The notes beneath the pieces are model-generated. The model was not told the origin of the DNA. It was given only the letters and a program-made list of their open reading frames with translations, and searched no databases. Of a DNA stretch of 64,000 nucleotides, positions 46,300-54,441 are shown in pieces. This stretch comes from Undibacterium hunanense (GTDB taxonomy: Bacteria; Pseudomonadota; Gammaproteobacteria; Burkholderiales; Burkholderiaceae_D): contig NZ_JACOGF010000015.1 in NCBI RefSeq assembly GCF_014284335.1, positions 62,001 to 126,000 on the forward strand, in the 5' to 3' direction. The translations under genes were made by a program, and so were the position numbers. How positions within the stretch are numbered: position 1 is the first letter of the stretch; each line of letters begins with the position of its first letter.

Positions 46300-46572
46300 T
46301 TAAATCTGGTCTTGAGGAGATGACGCCGGGATTATGTCTTTTTTGAATACCGGCAGTTTTCCCAATAGCCAGTATGCTCCAATGAACAAAGCGAAAACTG
46401 AAAAACCATGGGCTAATGCAATTTTCAAATTGAAATTTTCAGTAAACATCAAACCACTGCGGTCAATTCTGAGTTCACGGAAAACAAAATCGGTAATCAG
46501 CAATCCAATTAACATCGGAAAGAAAAATCGCAGAAAATCTTTGGCTGATTTTGACATCACTATTTCTTTCAT
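46300..46572 (-). CDS. Small membrane protein at the end of the peptide-export cluster
   Basis: Start taken as ATG 46572 (MKEIVMSKSAKDFL); ATG 46557 is the alternative. The 90-residue product has two hydrophobic segments (FFFPMLIGLLITDFVF and ALAHGFSVFALFIGAYWLL). It follows the CPBP protease gene by under 30 bases on the same strand. Small two-helix proteins beside bacteriocin-type exporters are often immunity proteins. That role is an inference from position; no family recognised. Confidence 0.55.
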   Translation of the reverse strand: MKEIVMSKSAKDFLRFFFPMLIGLLITDFVFRELRIDRSGLMFTENFNLKIALAHGFSVFALFIGAYWLLGKLPVFKKDIIPASSPQDQI

Positions 46573-46600
46573 AAAAAAGATGAGCACGACAGGCAATTAT

Positions 46601-47275
46601 TCATTTACCAGACGTAAGCTTTTTAAACTTGATATACCAAAGCAGATAAATCAACGATGCGAACCACGGTGATGCAATAACAATTATATCCCCAATCAAC
46701 AACATACCAAGCAGGCTGGGCGAAGTGGTCATTTTGGTGCTTACAGCAGGCAAGTGCCACATGTTCAAATAGATACTGTAACCGTCAGCCCATCCCAGAC
46801 TCAAGTTGGACACTGTATGTATCCATATTAGTGGATACAGTTTTCGTTTTTCAAAATAGATGAACGATAAAAATATGCTTAATACGGTGGCATTGATCGC
46901 AGCCCCCATATCCCTGTTCAGGTGCACCAATCCAAAAAGTAATGCGCTCACAACAACCGCAACTGGGAAATTAAATTTTTTCCAAAGAAAATTAAGCAGA
47001 AAATATCTGAAAATAACTTCTTCCAGTGACGCCAGCAAGAGCGCAGAAAAAACAATAGTCCATCTGGTACTGACTGGCACCGGCAATGCAAAGGCAACAT
47101 CTTCTCCAAAAAACAGTATCAGGATGCCAAGCAGAGTCGCTGTCACGACCAGTATCCCGGGGAAAACATGAAGCAGTCTGGGATATGAAATAGGCTTATC
47201 TTCTGCGTTCAAAATAGTTATCTCAAAAACCTGACAATTACCGTTTCGTAGCAGGTTGCTGTACACGAAAGTCAA
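46601..47275 (-). CDS. CPBP-family intramembrane glutamic protease
   Basis: A 224-residue protein with six to seven membrane segments. Motif 1 is LEEVIFRYFLL (catalytic Glu pair E-E-x-x-x-R), motif 2 LLFGLVHLN and motif 3 IWIHTVSNLS, all intact for the CPBP (Abi/CAAX-type) group. The only marked start is a TTG (47275), so the true start is uncertain. It lies 30 bases after the C39 ABC transporter gene, same strand. Family members next to bacteriocin loci (PlnI, SkkI in lactobacilli) provide self-immunity, so an immunity or processing role is plausible. Confidence 0.8.
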   Translation of the reverse strand: MTFVYSNLLRNGNCQVFEITILNAEDKPISYPRLLHVFPGILVVTATLLGILILFFGEDVAFALPVPVSTRWTIVFSALLLASLEEVIFRYFLLNFLWKKFNFPVAVVVSALLFGLVHLNRDMGAAINATVLSIFLSFIYFEKRKLYPLIWIHTVSNLSLGWADGYSIYLNMWHLPAVSTKMTTSPSLLGMLLIGDIIVIASPWFASLIYLLWYIKFKKLTSGK

Positions 47276-47305
47276 TTTCTTATCTCATTCGGAGCAGACC
47301 AATTT

Positions 47306-49432
47306 TTACGCAAGTTTCAACCCATTCACATCCTCCAACACTGCCTTGGTCACCGCTGCTCGCACTTCTATAACGGTACCATCTTGTATGGACACCACAC
47401 GTTCCGCTGCATTAATCGTTTCTGGCCTGTGCGCCACCATGATACGGGTGAGTTTCAGTTGACTTAAAGCCTGATTGACCTTGTGTTCATTATTTACATC
47501 GAGGTGGCTGGTCGCTTCGTCCAGCGCCAGTACCTTGGGTTGTTTGTACAAGGCGCGGGCCAGCAAGACGCGCTGCTTTTGTCCGCCAGACAGGCTACTG
47601 CCCATATCCCCCACCAGCGTCTGAAAGCCCATGGGCATGGCGCTGATTTCCTGATGGATAGCGGCCTGCATGGCACTTTCTTCGACACGTTCCTGATTGA
47701 TGTGGCTATCAAAGAAGCTGATGTTGTCCATGATGGAACCCGCTAGTAAAACATCATCCTGCATCACTGTTCCCACCAGTTGCCGGTAAGTTTTGACACC
47801 CAGTTGCGTGATGGGAATATTGTCAATGAGGACTTCGCCTTCAGTTGGTTTTAACAGACCAAGGATGATCTTGCACAAGGTTGTCTTGCCACAACCACTG
47901 GGGCCAACCAGCGCAATGCTTTGCTCTGCCGGGATAGTCAGGTTAATATCCTTCAATACCCAGGGTTCACCTTCCGCATAACGGAATTTGATGTTTTTGA
48001 GAGTAATCTCAGGATGAATGCGCGAGACATCCGTTTCCATTGCTGTTTCTGGTTCTGCCTCTTCCAGCACGATATCGGCCAGCCTTTCACTATGCAGACT
48101 CAACATGCGGTAACTGATAAAGACATCAATCAGGCTGGAAATACGGCCAGTAAACGTGCCTGCATAACTGGAAAAAGCCATAAGCATACCAACCGTCAGC
48201 GTGTTTTGCATGACCTGGCCAGCACCAATATAAAACAGAGCCAGACCCTGTATGCCAAAGATCAGCGTATTGCTGACCTTGAAGATGATAGACAGCTTTT
48301 GCGTCTTGATATCGCGGTTCTGCACATCCATCTTCAAATTCTGCCAGCGCGACAGGCGTTCAGTCTCACGGCCAAACAATTTTAATGGCGTGACGGCCCG
48401 CATGGTTTCCAGGAAATGACTGCTTTCTTTGGAGGACAGAACCAGTCTTTCTTTCGATGCTTCACGAAACGGCTGGTAGAAAGCCCAGCGCAAGCCAGCA
48501 TACAAGACCACCGCACCTATGACCAGCGCGCTCAACTTCATGCTGTATACCAGCATCATGACAAAGGCCAGCAAGGCCATCAAGCCATCCAGTGCGCTTT
48601 CAACAAACATGCTGGTTAACGTACCCTGTATTGCCCCGATAGATCCAAAGCGCGATACTACGTCACCGAGATGGCGCTTTTCAAAATACACAACAGGTAG
48701 CCGCACCAGGTGCGCAAATACCCGTGCTGACCATTGCAGACTGATATCCATGCTCCAGCGCATCAAAAACCAGCTACGTGCCAGTCCTATGGCATTCTGG
48801 GTGACCATCAACAGTGCAAAACCAAACACCAGCACCACCAGTAATTCTTTATCGCCACTGACAATCACTTCATCGATGACAAACTGATTGAACAAAGGTG
48901 AGCAAATCGCGAAGATTTCCAACGCCAGTGCCAGGGCCAGCACTTTGACGATGGCCGGACGCAGACCGACGATGTGACCTGTTAAATCACGCAGGGCAAC
49001 TTGCTTCTTCTCGTCTTTAGGTTTAAAAGCAGGGCTGGGTGCCAGTTCAAGGGCGACGCCGGTAAAATGTTTGGATGCTTCTTCGACTGAGACGCGACGT
49101 TCACCCACAGCAGGGTCAAGAAAAATCAGTGTCTGCTTGCCGTGCCAGTCCTTGCGTACCGCTTTCAGCACCACGAAGTGATTCAGGTTCCAGTGCAGGA
49201 TGCAGGGTAAGGCCAGTTGATCCAGTTCATCCAGTTCCAGGCGCAAGGGGCGGCTGCTCAACTGCATGGCAGACGCATGACGCATAAGTTGCGCCAGAGT
49301 AGCTCCCTTCAGGCTGATGGAGAATTGACGACGTAAATCAGCGAGGTCAGTGTTATAGCCGAAGTGACTGGCAATCATGGCGAGGCAGGCCAGGCCGCAT
49401 TCGCTGGATTCTGTTTGAAGGAAGAGTTTCAT
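47306..49432 (-). CDS. Peptidase-containing ABC transporter (C39, bacteriocin/microcin export)
   Basis: A 708-residue protein with three domains. The N-terminal C39 peptidase reads QTESSECGLACLAM, with catalytic Cys12, His85 in LNHFVVLKAV and Asp106 in LDPAVG, all intact. A six-helix membrane domain (about 160-450) follows, then the ATPase: GPSGCGKTTLC, LSGGQKQRVLLARAL and VLALDEATSHLD. Such transporters cleave a double-glycine leader and export the rest through an HlyD adaptor and TolC. Both the adaptor (52739-54088) and two double-glycine precursors are upstream in the same direction, so this is the exporter of the set. Confidence 0.95.
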   Translation of the reverse strand: MKLFLQTESSECGLACLAMIASHFGYNTDLADLRRQFSISLKGATLAQLMRHASAMQLSSRPLRLELDELDQLALPCILHWNLNHFVVLKAVRKDWHGKQTLIFLDPAVGERRVSVEEASKHFTGVALELAPSPAFKPKDEKKQVALRDLTGHIVGLRPAIVKVLALALALEIFAICSPLFNQFVIDEVIVSGDKELLVVLVFGFALLMVTQNAIGLARSWFLMRWSMDISLQWSARVFAHLVRLPVVYFEKRHLGDVVSRFGSIGAIQGTLTSMFVESALDGLMALLAFVMMLVYSMKLSALVIGAVVLYAGLRWAFYQPFREASKERLVLSSKESSHFLETMRAVTPLKLFGRETERLSRWQNLKMDVQNRDIKTQKLSIIFKVSNTLIFGIQGLALFYIGAGQVMQNTLTVGMLMAFSSYAGTFTGRISSLIDVFISYRMLSLHSERLADIVLEEAEPETAMETDVSRIHPEITLKNIKFRYAEGEPWVLKDINLTIPAEQSIALVGPSGCGKTTLCKIILGLLKPTEGEVLIDNIPITQLGVKTYRQLVGTVMQDDVLLAGSIMDNISFFDSHINQERVEESAMQAAIHQEISAMPMGFQTLVGDMGSSLSGGQKQRVLLARALYKQPKVLALDEATSHLDVNNEHKVNQALSQLKLTRIMVAHRPETINAAERVVSIQDGTVIEVRAAVTKAVLEDVNGLKLA

Positions 49433-49476
49433 TAAGAAAATTTTTCAGTTGATAAATAATTCGACAATTTAAGGAT

Positions 49477-50439
49477 TTATTTATTCTGCTGAAAAATATC
49501 TATCTGATAGCCTTTTTTGCGTAAGCCGTCTAATACTCCGTCATTTCCGACAAAATGTGAGCAACCAAGCACCACAAGATAAGTTTCAGTTTTCTGAAAA
49601 TATTCCTCAATTTTTTGAGTCATGAAATTATTTCTTGCTGTAAAAATGGTTTTGCAATACGTAAGTGGATAATTCAGAATATTGCTACAAGCGTTAAATT
49701 CTAAGTCTGATAATTTTTTCAAATCACCTTCACGATATGCTTGTAACATTTGCTTGGCGTTCGTTCCTAGGCGAACACGTAATTCCTGAGATTGATTCAG
49801 TTTAACTACACCAGTTAACATCGATTTCACTTCATTTTCTGAAAGCATTTTCAGATAAGACATGGAGTTGTGTTTTACGCCTTCCAATTCCTCAATTCGC
49901 ATTCCCTTTTTAGCTGCCAGATCTAACATATAGCGATCTATGCCGATCGCAGGGATAAACTCTAGTGGTGACGGGGTACTATTTTCTATCAGTATGGTTA
50001 GTAAATATGGATGCGATTTTTTAACTACGTCCAGTAGAGAATCTTTATATTTAAAAAACTGAGGATTAACCAACGACAATGCATATTCGAATTCTTGTTT
50101 TCCTACATAATCGGCAGCACCCTTGCCAAGAGGAAGTTTTAAAAGTTCCTCGACAATTGGAAAATTTTCTTGGCTTAGAAAGCTGCCTTTCGCTTCAACT
50201 ACCAGTACATCTGATGACTTTAGAGCTTCTGGTAATTTTTTACTTAACGGGTAGTCGTCTTGGCTTAACATATGCGCGGAAGCTAAGAGGTACATTGTTT
50301 TTTCAGATTTTTTTACGCGATAAAGTGGCGTATTGTCGTTCGCTTGTGCATGGGCAAGAACAAAACAAAAGATTGTCAACGCTGCAAAAAACCTCGCCGT
50401 TATGTTCAGTAGCTTCATAATTTCTTTCAATTTTTTCAA
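49477..50439 (-). CDS. TraB/GumN-family protein in the peptide-export cluster
   Basis: A 320-residue protein with an N-terminal signal (MKKLKEIMKLLNITARFFAA..., cleavage near AHAQA). Family motifs are present: LYRVKKSEKTMYLLASAHML (GTxH-like first motif), DVLVVEA, GIDRYMLDLAAKKG, and the last motif VVLGCSHFVGNDGVLDGLRK with Gly-Tyr following. TraB/PrgY proteins are proposed metalloproteases; PrgY shuts down a self-made peptide pheromone in enterococci. Here, between precursor 1 and the exporter gene, it could act in self-protection or peptide turnover. It is AT-richer than the flanking chromosome. Confidence 0.8.
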   Translation of the reverse strand: MKKLKEIMKLLNITARFFAALTIFCFVLAHAQANDNTPLYRVKKSEKTMYLLASAHMLSQDDYPLSKKLPEALKSSDVLVVEAKGSFLSQENFPIVEELLKLPLGKGAADYVGKQEFEYALSLVNPQFFKYKDSLLDVVKKSHPYLLTILIENSTPSPLEFIPAIGIDRYMLDLAAKKGMRIEELEGVKHNSMSYLKMLSENEVKSMLTGVVKLNQSQELRVRLGTNAKQMLQAYREGDLKKLSDLEFNACSNILNYPLTYCKTIFTARNNFMTQKIEEYFQKTETYLVVLGCSHFVGNDGVLDGLRKKGYQIDIFQQNK

Positions 50440-50499
50440 GCGACATAATTATCAATCATGTCGCTTGAATCTACTTATTGCCTGATGATTTGATGGGTA

Positions 50500-50877
50500 T
50501 TAAGGCGTACTTGCCTTAGTCATGGCGTCAGACACAGCTTTTTGATATGCTGAGTCTGATAAGCAACTACCATTAAAGTCATTTATTGGAATGTCTGGAA
50601 CAGTTGTTGTGGTTGGTGTACTTGGAGCGCATACAACGTCTTTCAGAAGATCGCCGCCAACACTCACTACTGCTGCACACGCAAATTTCGTTAGCCCAGG
50701 AGCCGAACCGCATGCTGTAAGGACAACGTCTTTCGTACCGCTCATTGCCCTTTCGCAAGAAAGTCCAAATGCATCAAGGTCATTGCTGGCTAGCTTTTCA
50801 GTGTCAGCTAGATAAATATCACCCCATTCACCACCAGCAACATCATTCAACTGTGCTTCGTTTGTAATTACATACAT
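50500..50877 (-). CDS. Double-glycine leader precursor 1 (bacteriocin-like)
   Basis: A 125-residue protein with GAAGGATAC as ribosome site. The leader MYVITNEAQLNDVAGG has the double-glycine pattern (hydrophobic residues at -4, -7, -12 before GG) recognised by C39 peptidases. Cleavage after Gly16 gives a ~109-residue product beginning EWGDIYLAD, with five Cys, a hydrophobic stretch FACAAVVSVGG and a Thr/Pro linker (STPTTTTVPD). It is larger than classic class II bacteriocins, closer to colicin V-type microcins. The mature part has no recognised relative. Its leader is shared with the gene at 52265. Confidence 0.85.
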   Translation of the reverse strand: MYVITNEAQLNDVAGGEWGDIYLADTEKLASNDLDAFGLSCERAMSGTKDVVLTACGSAPGLTKFACAAVVSVGGDLLKDVVCAPSTPTTTTVPDIPINDFNGSCLSDSAYQKAVSDAMTKASTP

Positions 50878-51137
50878 TTTTTGTATCCTTCATATAGTTA
50901 AGGGAAGCCATACCTCACGGCATGGTTTTACTGCTCCGTTCTCGGTCTCGAATACCTTAAACGGTTTTTTCGAACTGAGTCCGTTGAGTTTTCCCGACAG
51001 ACTCAGCACTCGAATCTGAAATTCTCTGCTTATTTTGCATTCAGGCATGTTGCGTTATCGCCGGCACTATTTCCAGCATATATTCCCAAGCGTTTCTACT
51101 GCCCCGTAACACATCTGCTTTCAGCGTCATGCCTGGC
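50873..51137 (-). repeat. Duplicated block, copy B: structured leader plus 3' HlyD remnant
   Basis: About 265 bases match 52573-52834 at high identity. The block holds the end of an HlyD-type gene and the untranslated leader of a precursor gene. In transcript sense it contains a stem CCATGCC-GTGA-GGTATGG (GNRA-like loop; ATGA in the other copy) and a GAGTCTG/CGGACTC stem. Compensated or kept stems suggest a functional RNA leader. Confidence 0.85.
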
Positions 51138-51289
51138 CGATGCATGACACATGAGTTGCGCCAGCGTCGCACCTTTGAGACTGATGGAGAATTGACGGCG
51201 CAGGTCAGCGGGGTCAGTGTGATAGCCAAAGTGACTGACAACCATACAAGGCCGCATTCGCTGAATTTGGTTTGGAGGAAGGGGGACAT
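51041..51289 (-). pseudogene. Chimeric remnant: C39 transporter 5' end fused to HlyD 3' end
   Basis: The first part (51289 to ~51140) aligns to codons 1-55 of the C39 gene: FLQTKFSECGLVW resembles FLQTESSECGLAC. A 10-base deletion just after this shifts the frame (restored in another frame as SHFGYHTDPADLRRQFSISL). From 51137 leftward the sequence is the end of an HlyD gene (GMTLKADVLRGSRNAWEYML, ending ITQHA), as in the intact adaptor (GMTLEADVLQDSRK). The join is at CATGCCTGGC. It marks deletion of a second exporter-adaptor pair. Confidence 0.9.
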
Positions 51290-51347
51290 TGGTTTTTGTA
51301 AGCGGACGTAAAGAGATGGATGCTAATGATCACTTTCTATCGACGAA

Positions 51348-52130
51348 TTATTCTATCAATGGAATCAATTTGTCCTGCTCATCGAGATCAAAACTGAGCA
51401 GTCCTTTTCGAAATACGATTGGAGTAAACTTGGAATTTTTCATGTAATCGAACTTGCCGTAATTGTCGTCCGCGAACACATTAGTGATTCCGTATTTTTT
51501 CATTACTGCTGTCGAAGCCGTCCACCTCCCCATGGAATAAAGTATGGGTTCTTGCCCCAAGCGCGTAATTTCTTCATCAACCTTCATGTCAGAAAAAAAC
51601 TTCTGTTGGAGCTCCCGTATTTCTTTCAAGCGGACATATTTTTTTGCCATATCGATCAAAAATCTTCTCTCGACTTCTGAAAGTTCAACTTCTTTCTTTT
51701 CTGATTTTTCTTTTATATTTTCATACTCCGTTTGGAAATTTCGAAAATTCTTTTGCTCTACGCTTCCATGCCAAGAAATTAATGCCTCACTTTCAATGTA
51801 TTTGTTTTTTCCTGCGATAAATAGATAATTTGCACAGGATGAAATACAAAATGTTCTGACTTGAACATCAAGATCCCTTTGCTTGATCCATCGTGCCAAC
51901 GCTATTGCAGCGCCCACATCTCCACCAGGAGAAATGAGACCAATGCGATCTATTTTTTTGCCTTCCATCTTGGTGATGAATTTTGCAACTGACTCTGGGT
52001 TGATCACACCGACAAACCATTCCACGTTTGAAGTCTTTCCTATTTCCACTGATGCAGCAAAAACATTTGACTGTGTGAAAAAAGAAGCATAAAAAAAATG
52101 GAAGAATGCAATTTTTAAACTATGTTTCAT
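51348..52130 (-). CDS. ClpP-like periplasmic protein in the peptide-export cluster
   Basis: ATG 52130 is chosen because a signal peptide starts there (MKHSLKIAFFHFFYASFFTQ, cleavage near FAA). The 260-residue product contains ISPGGDVGAAIALARWIKQR, the oxyanion-hole motif of ClpP/crotonase folds, and TFCISSCANYLFIAG, where the second Ser is the likely nucleophile; ISWHGS follows with the His. This resembles the exported ClpP-related group COG3904. A helical insert rich in Glu/Lys (YENIKEKSEKKEVELSEV) lies after it. It follows precursor 2 and could process or degrade a peptide in the periplasm. AT-rich composition. Confidence 0.75.
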   Translation of the reverse strand: MKHSLKIAFFHFFYASFFTQSNVFAASVEIGKTSNVEWFVGVINPESVAKFITKMEGKKIDRIGLISPGGDVGAAIALARWIKQRDLDVQVRTFCISSCANYLFIAGKNKYIESEALISWHGSVEQKNFRNFQTEYENIKEKSEKKEVELSEVERRFLIDMAKKYVRLKEIRELQQKFFSDMKVDEEITRLGQEPILYSMGRWTASTAVMKKYGITNVFADDNYGKFDYMKNSKFTPIVFRKGLLSFDLDEQDKLIPLIE

Positions 52131-52264
52131 TTCGTTTTCTTTATTGCCATGTTGGTCACAATTCGTCAAACCAGACAAGTATAAATTTAAAATCTTAATA
52201 GATACTTGTCTGGCTGCAACCGCTTTAAATATTCCTTAAAATGATCTCCATTTTAAGGTTCAGT

Positions 52265-52576
52265 TCAAGGATCAATTTCATCGTTCCAGTTACCTGTATG
52301 AATAGTGCCATCGTTGTAAATGATAATTTCCTGACCGTCAGGGAAAGTTGACCATGTGTTAAAATTATTCCCGCCCCGATCGCTATCTTGGAATACATGG
52401 TATGAACCATCTTGACAAGTCCAGGTTGCAACATCCCCTACCTGCGAATCAATGCAGCCATTGACATAGACTTGTGTCTGGGCTTGCTCATTAACCAAGT
52501 CTTTCAGACTATCGTCACTTGCGAGATCACCACCACCCACTTGATTCAGCAATGCTTCATTTGTAATTACGTACAT
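52265..52576 (-). CDS. Double-glycine leader precursor 2 (bacteriocin-like)
   Basis: A 103-residue protein with AAGGATAC upstream. Leader MYVITNEALLNQVGGG is nearly identical to that of precursor 1. Cleavage after Gly15 or Gly16 leaves about 87 residues starting DLASDDSLKD, with two Cys (VNGCIDSQ and WTCQDGSY) probably forming a disulfide. A Trp/Asp/Gly/Asn-rich C terminus (GQEIIIYNDGTIHTGNWND) looks beta-rich. The mature part is unlike precursor 1, so the same exporter would handle two different cargos. No relative recognised. Confidence 0.85.
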   Translation of the reverse strand: MYVITNEALLNQVGGGDLASDDSLKDLVNEQAQTQVYVNGCIDSQVGDVATWTCQDGSYHVFQDSDRGGNNFNTWSTFPDGQEIIIYNDGTIHTGNWNDEIDP

Positions 52577-52834
52577 TTTGTGTATCCTTACACTTGGTTA
52601 AAGGGAACCATACCTCATGGCATGGTTTTACTGCTCCGTTCTCGGTCTCGAATACCTTGAACGGTTTTTTCGAACTGAGTCTGTTGGGGTTTCCCGACAG
52701 ACTCAGCACTCGAATTTGAAATCCTTGTCATCCTGAATTCAGGCATGTTGTGTCATCGCCAGCACTGGCTCCAACACCCACTCCCAAATCTTTCTACTGT
52801 CCTGTAACACATCTGCTTCCAGCGTCATGCCTGG
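52573..52834 (-). repeat. Duplicated block, copy A: HlyD 3' end and precursor leader
   Basis: The intact counterpart of the 50873-51137 block. It runs from the last ~95 bases of the adaptor gene through the 162-base untranslated stretch to the start of precursor 2. The leader stems are kept (CCATGCC-ATGA-GGTATGG). Confidence 0.85.
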
Positions 52835-54088
52835 CTTGATGGCTTGTGGCTGCCCGTAGGCTTGTATGCTTTGCTCATCCAGCTTGACCCTGACGCGATA
52901 CAAAGCTTCGTTACTGTTAAACCCATTGATTGCCTGCTGGGCATTGCTCAAGATGGTGCTTGCCAGATGGGGTGGTAACTCCGACGGTGCAAATGGAGTA
53001 CGGCTGACGTCGGTTACTGTTGCTGTGTGCAAGCCAAACTTCTGGTAGGGGAAGGCTGCGTAACGAATCAATACTTGTTGCCCAGGCTGGATGAAGCCGG
53101 CAGTGCGGCTGGGTACATATAGATGCACTTCTAGTAGACCAGCGGTTTGAGCGCTTGTTTGATCATCCTTCGATTTATCCACGTTCCCTTTGGTGTCTGA
53201 CGGTATCAAACTCGCCAATACCTGACCCGCATTGATGGCTTGTCCATTTTGATTGGTAAGCGCCGTTACTGTACCTGCTTGTGGTGCAGTAATCTGGCTG
53301 GACTGACGATTTGCGTTTTCTGCCACTTCCTGCTTCAGGCTGGCTTTGGCCCTGTCGATTTGTGTCAGATCGGTGGCCAGTGTGTTTGCCAGGGTATTAA
53401 GTTCATCTTGCAGGGCGATTTTATTCGCCTGTAGCTGGGTCTTGTTACGTTGCAAGGTGCTCAGGCGTGTGCTGATGTCGATCAGGTCTTCCTGCTTTTG
53501 CTGGGTCTGGGCCGCAGAGACATAGCCATTGCCTTGCAGGGTTTCAAACTTACTGACGCTTTGTTGTGCCAGTTGCTGGCGGCGCAGTGACAGGGCCAGT
53601 TCCTGTTCAAGCTGGCTGTATTCTTGCTCAAGATTCGCCAGCCTTTGGCTTAGTGCCAGTTTCTTTTCTTGATACTGGGTTTGGCGCAGTCTTTGTTCTG
53701 CTGCCAGACTGTCCGCACGGGTGGCAAGTTGTTGGGCGACCAGGGCAGTGATTTCACCTTGGCTATTTTGTCTTTCTGTACTGATGGTGAACAGGACTTG
53801 CCCAGCTTTGACCAGTTCGCCTTCTTTGACGTGGGTGTTCAGCAAGATACCGGCATTGGGCGCAGCGACACTTAATTGGCCCCCAACTGGAACAGTAATG
53901 CCGGTGACACGGGCTTTTTTGGTAATACTGCCAAAAGTGATATAGGCAATCAATGCGGCGGCGATCAACATTGCCACGATAGCAATCAGACTTGCCGAGG
54001 CGGGTTGTGCTAGGCGGATGGAGCCCATCCATTGACTACCTAAGGCTGCGGTGACTTCGGGGCGGAATAAAGGGTTGGAGTTACTCAT
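52739..54088 (-). CDS. HlyD-family membrane fusion protein (peptide export adaptor)
   Basis: ATG 54088 (MSNSNPLFRPEVTAAL) with AAGGG upstream; a TTG further out is unlikely. Of 449 residues, the N-terminal ~25 are cytosolic, one membrane helix follows (SLIAIVAMLIAAALIAYITF), then a biotinyl-lipoyl-like half motif (GGQLSVAAPNAGILLNTHVK), a long coiled-coil hairpin (about 110-260, Gln/Leu-rich), the second lipoyl half (ITAPQAGTVTALTNQNGQAI) and a beta domain with LLEVHLYVPSRTAGFIQPGQ. This is the CvaA/HlyD adaptor that joins the ABC transporter to TolC. First gene of the leftward cluster. No TolC gene is nearby. Confidence 0.92.
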   Translation of the reverse strand: MSNSNPLFRPEVTAALGSQWMGSIRLAQPASASLIAIVAMLIAAALIAYITFGSITKKARVTGITVPVGGQLSVAAPNAGILLNTHVKEGELVKAGQVLFTISTERQNSQGEITALVAQQLATRADSLAAEQRLRQTQYQEKKLALSQRLANLEQEYSQLEQELALSLRRQQLAQQSVSKFETLQGNGYVSAAQTQQKQEDLIDISTRLSTLQRNKTQLQANKIALQDELNTLANTLATDLTQIDRAKASLKQEVAENANRQSSQITAPQAGTVTALTNQNGQAINAGQVLASLIPSDTKGNVDKSKDDQTSAQTAGLLEVHLYVPSRTAGFIQPGQQVLIRYAAFPYQKFGLHTATVTDVSRTPFAPSELPPHLASTILSNAQQAINGFNSNEALYRVRVKLDEQSIQAYGQPQAIKPGMTLEADVLQDSRKIWEWVLEPVLAMTQHA

Positions 54089-54441
54089 TAGTACCCTTAT
54101 TTGCGTCAAATTTCCTATTTCTGTATGGTATTTTCATTTATCTTCGGCAATATTCATTGTTAGCGCAATCATTCGTCGATTAAATAAGCATAAACCGAAG
54201 TTTTAGATATTTGTTAAAAAATGTGAATAAATATTTTTTTTATAAGTTATTGTGTTGCTCAATAGTCATTTGATAGAATCGCGCGTCGCGTGCACGTGCG
54301 ACTGGATGCGGTTGTTTTAATGGTCGTATTTGTACAAGAAACACCTCAATTTCTGCAAAAAATTGCACAAAAATAAAGCAGGGCATCATAATCTCTGGGC
54401 GTCGCAATAATGACGACGATATAAATCATCAGGGAGACAAA
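54089..54441. promoter_or_regulatory. AT-rich divergent region between the export cluster and the MAPEG gene
   Basis: These 353 bases contain no gene. The part at 54160-54260 is strikingly AT-rich compared with the chromosome, as expected of a promoter or H-NS-type silenced acquired DNA. No clear -35/-10 pair could be fixed. Confidence 0.4.
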
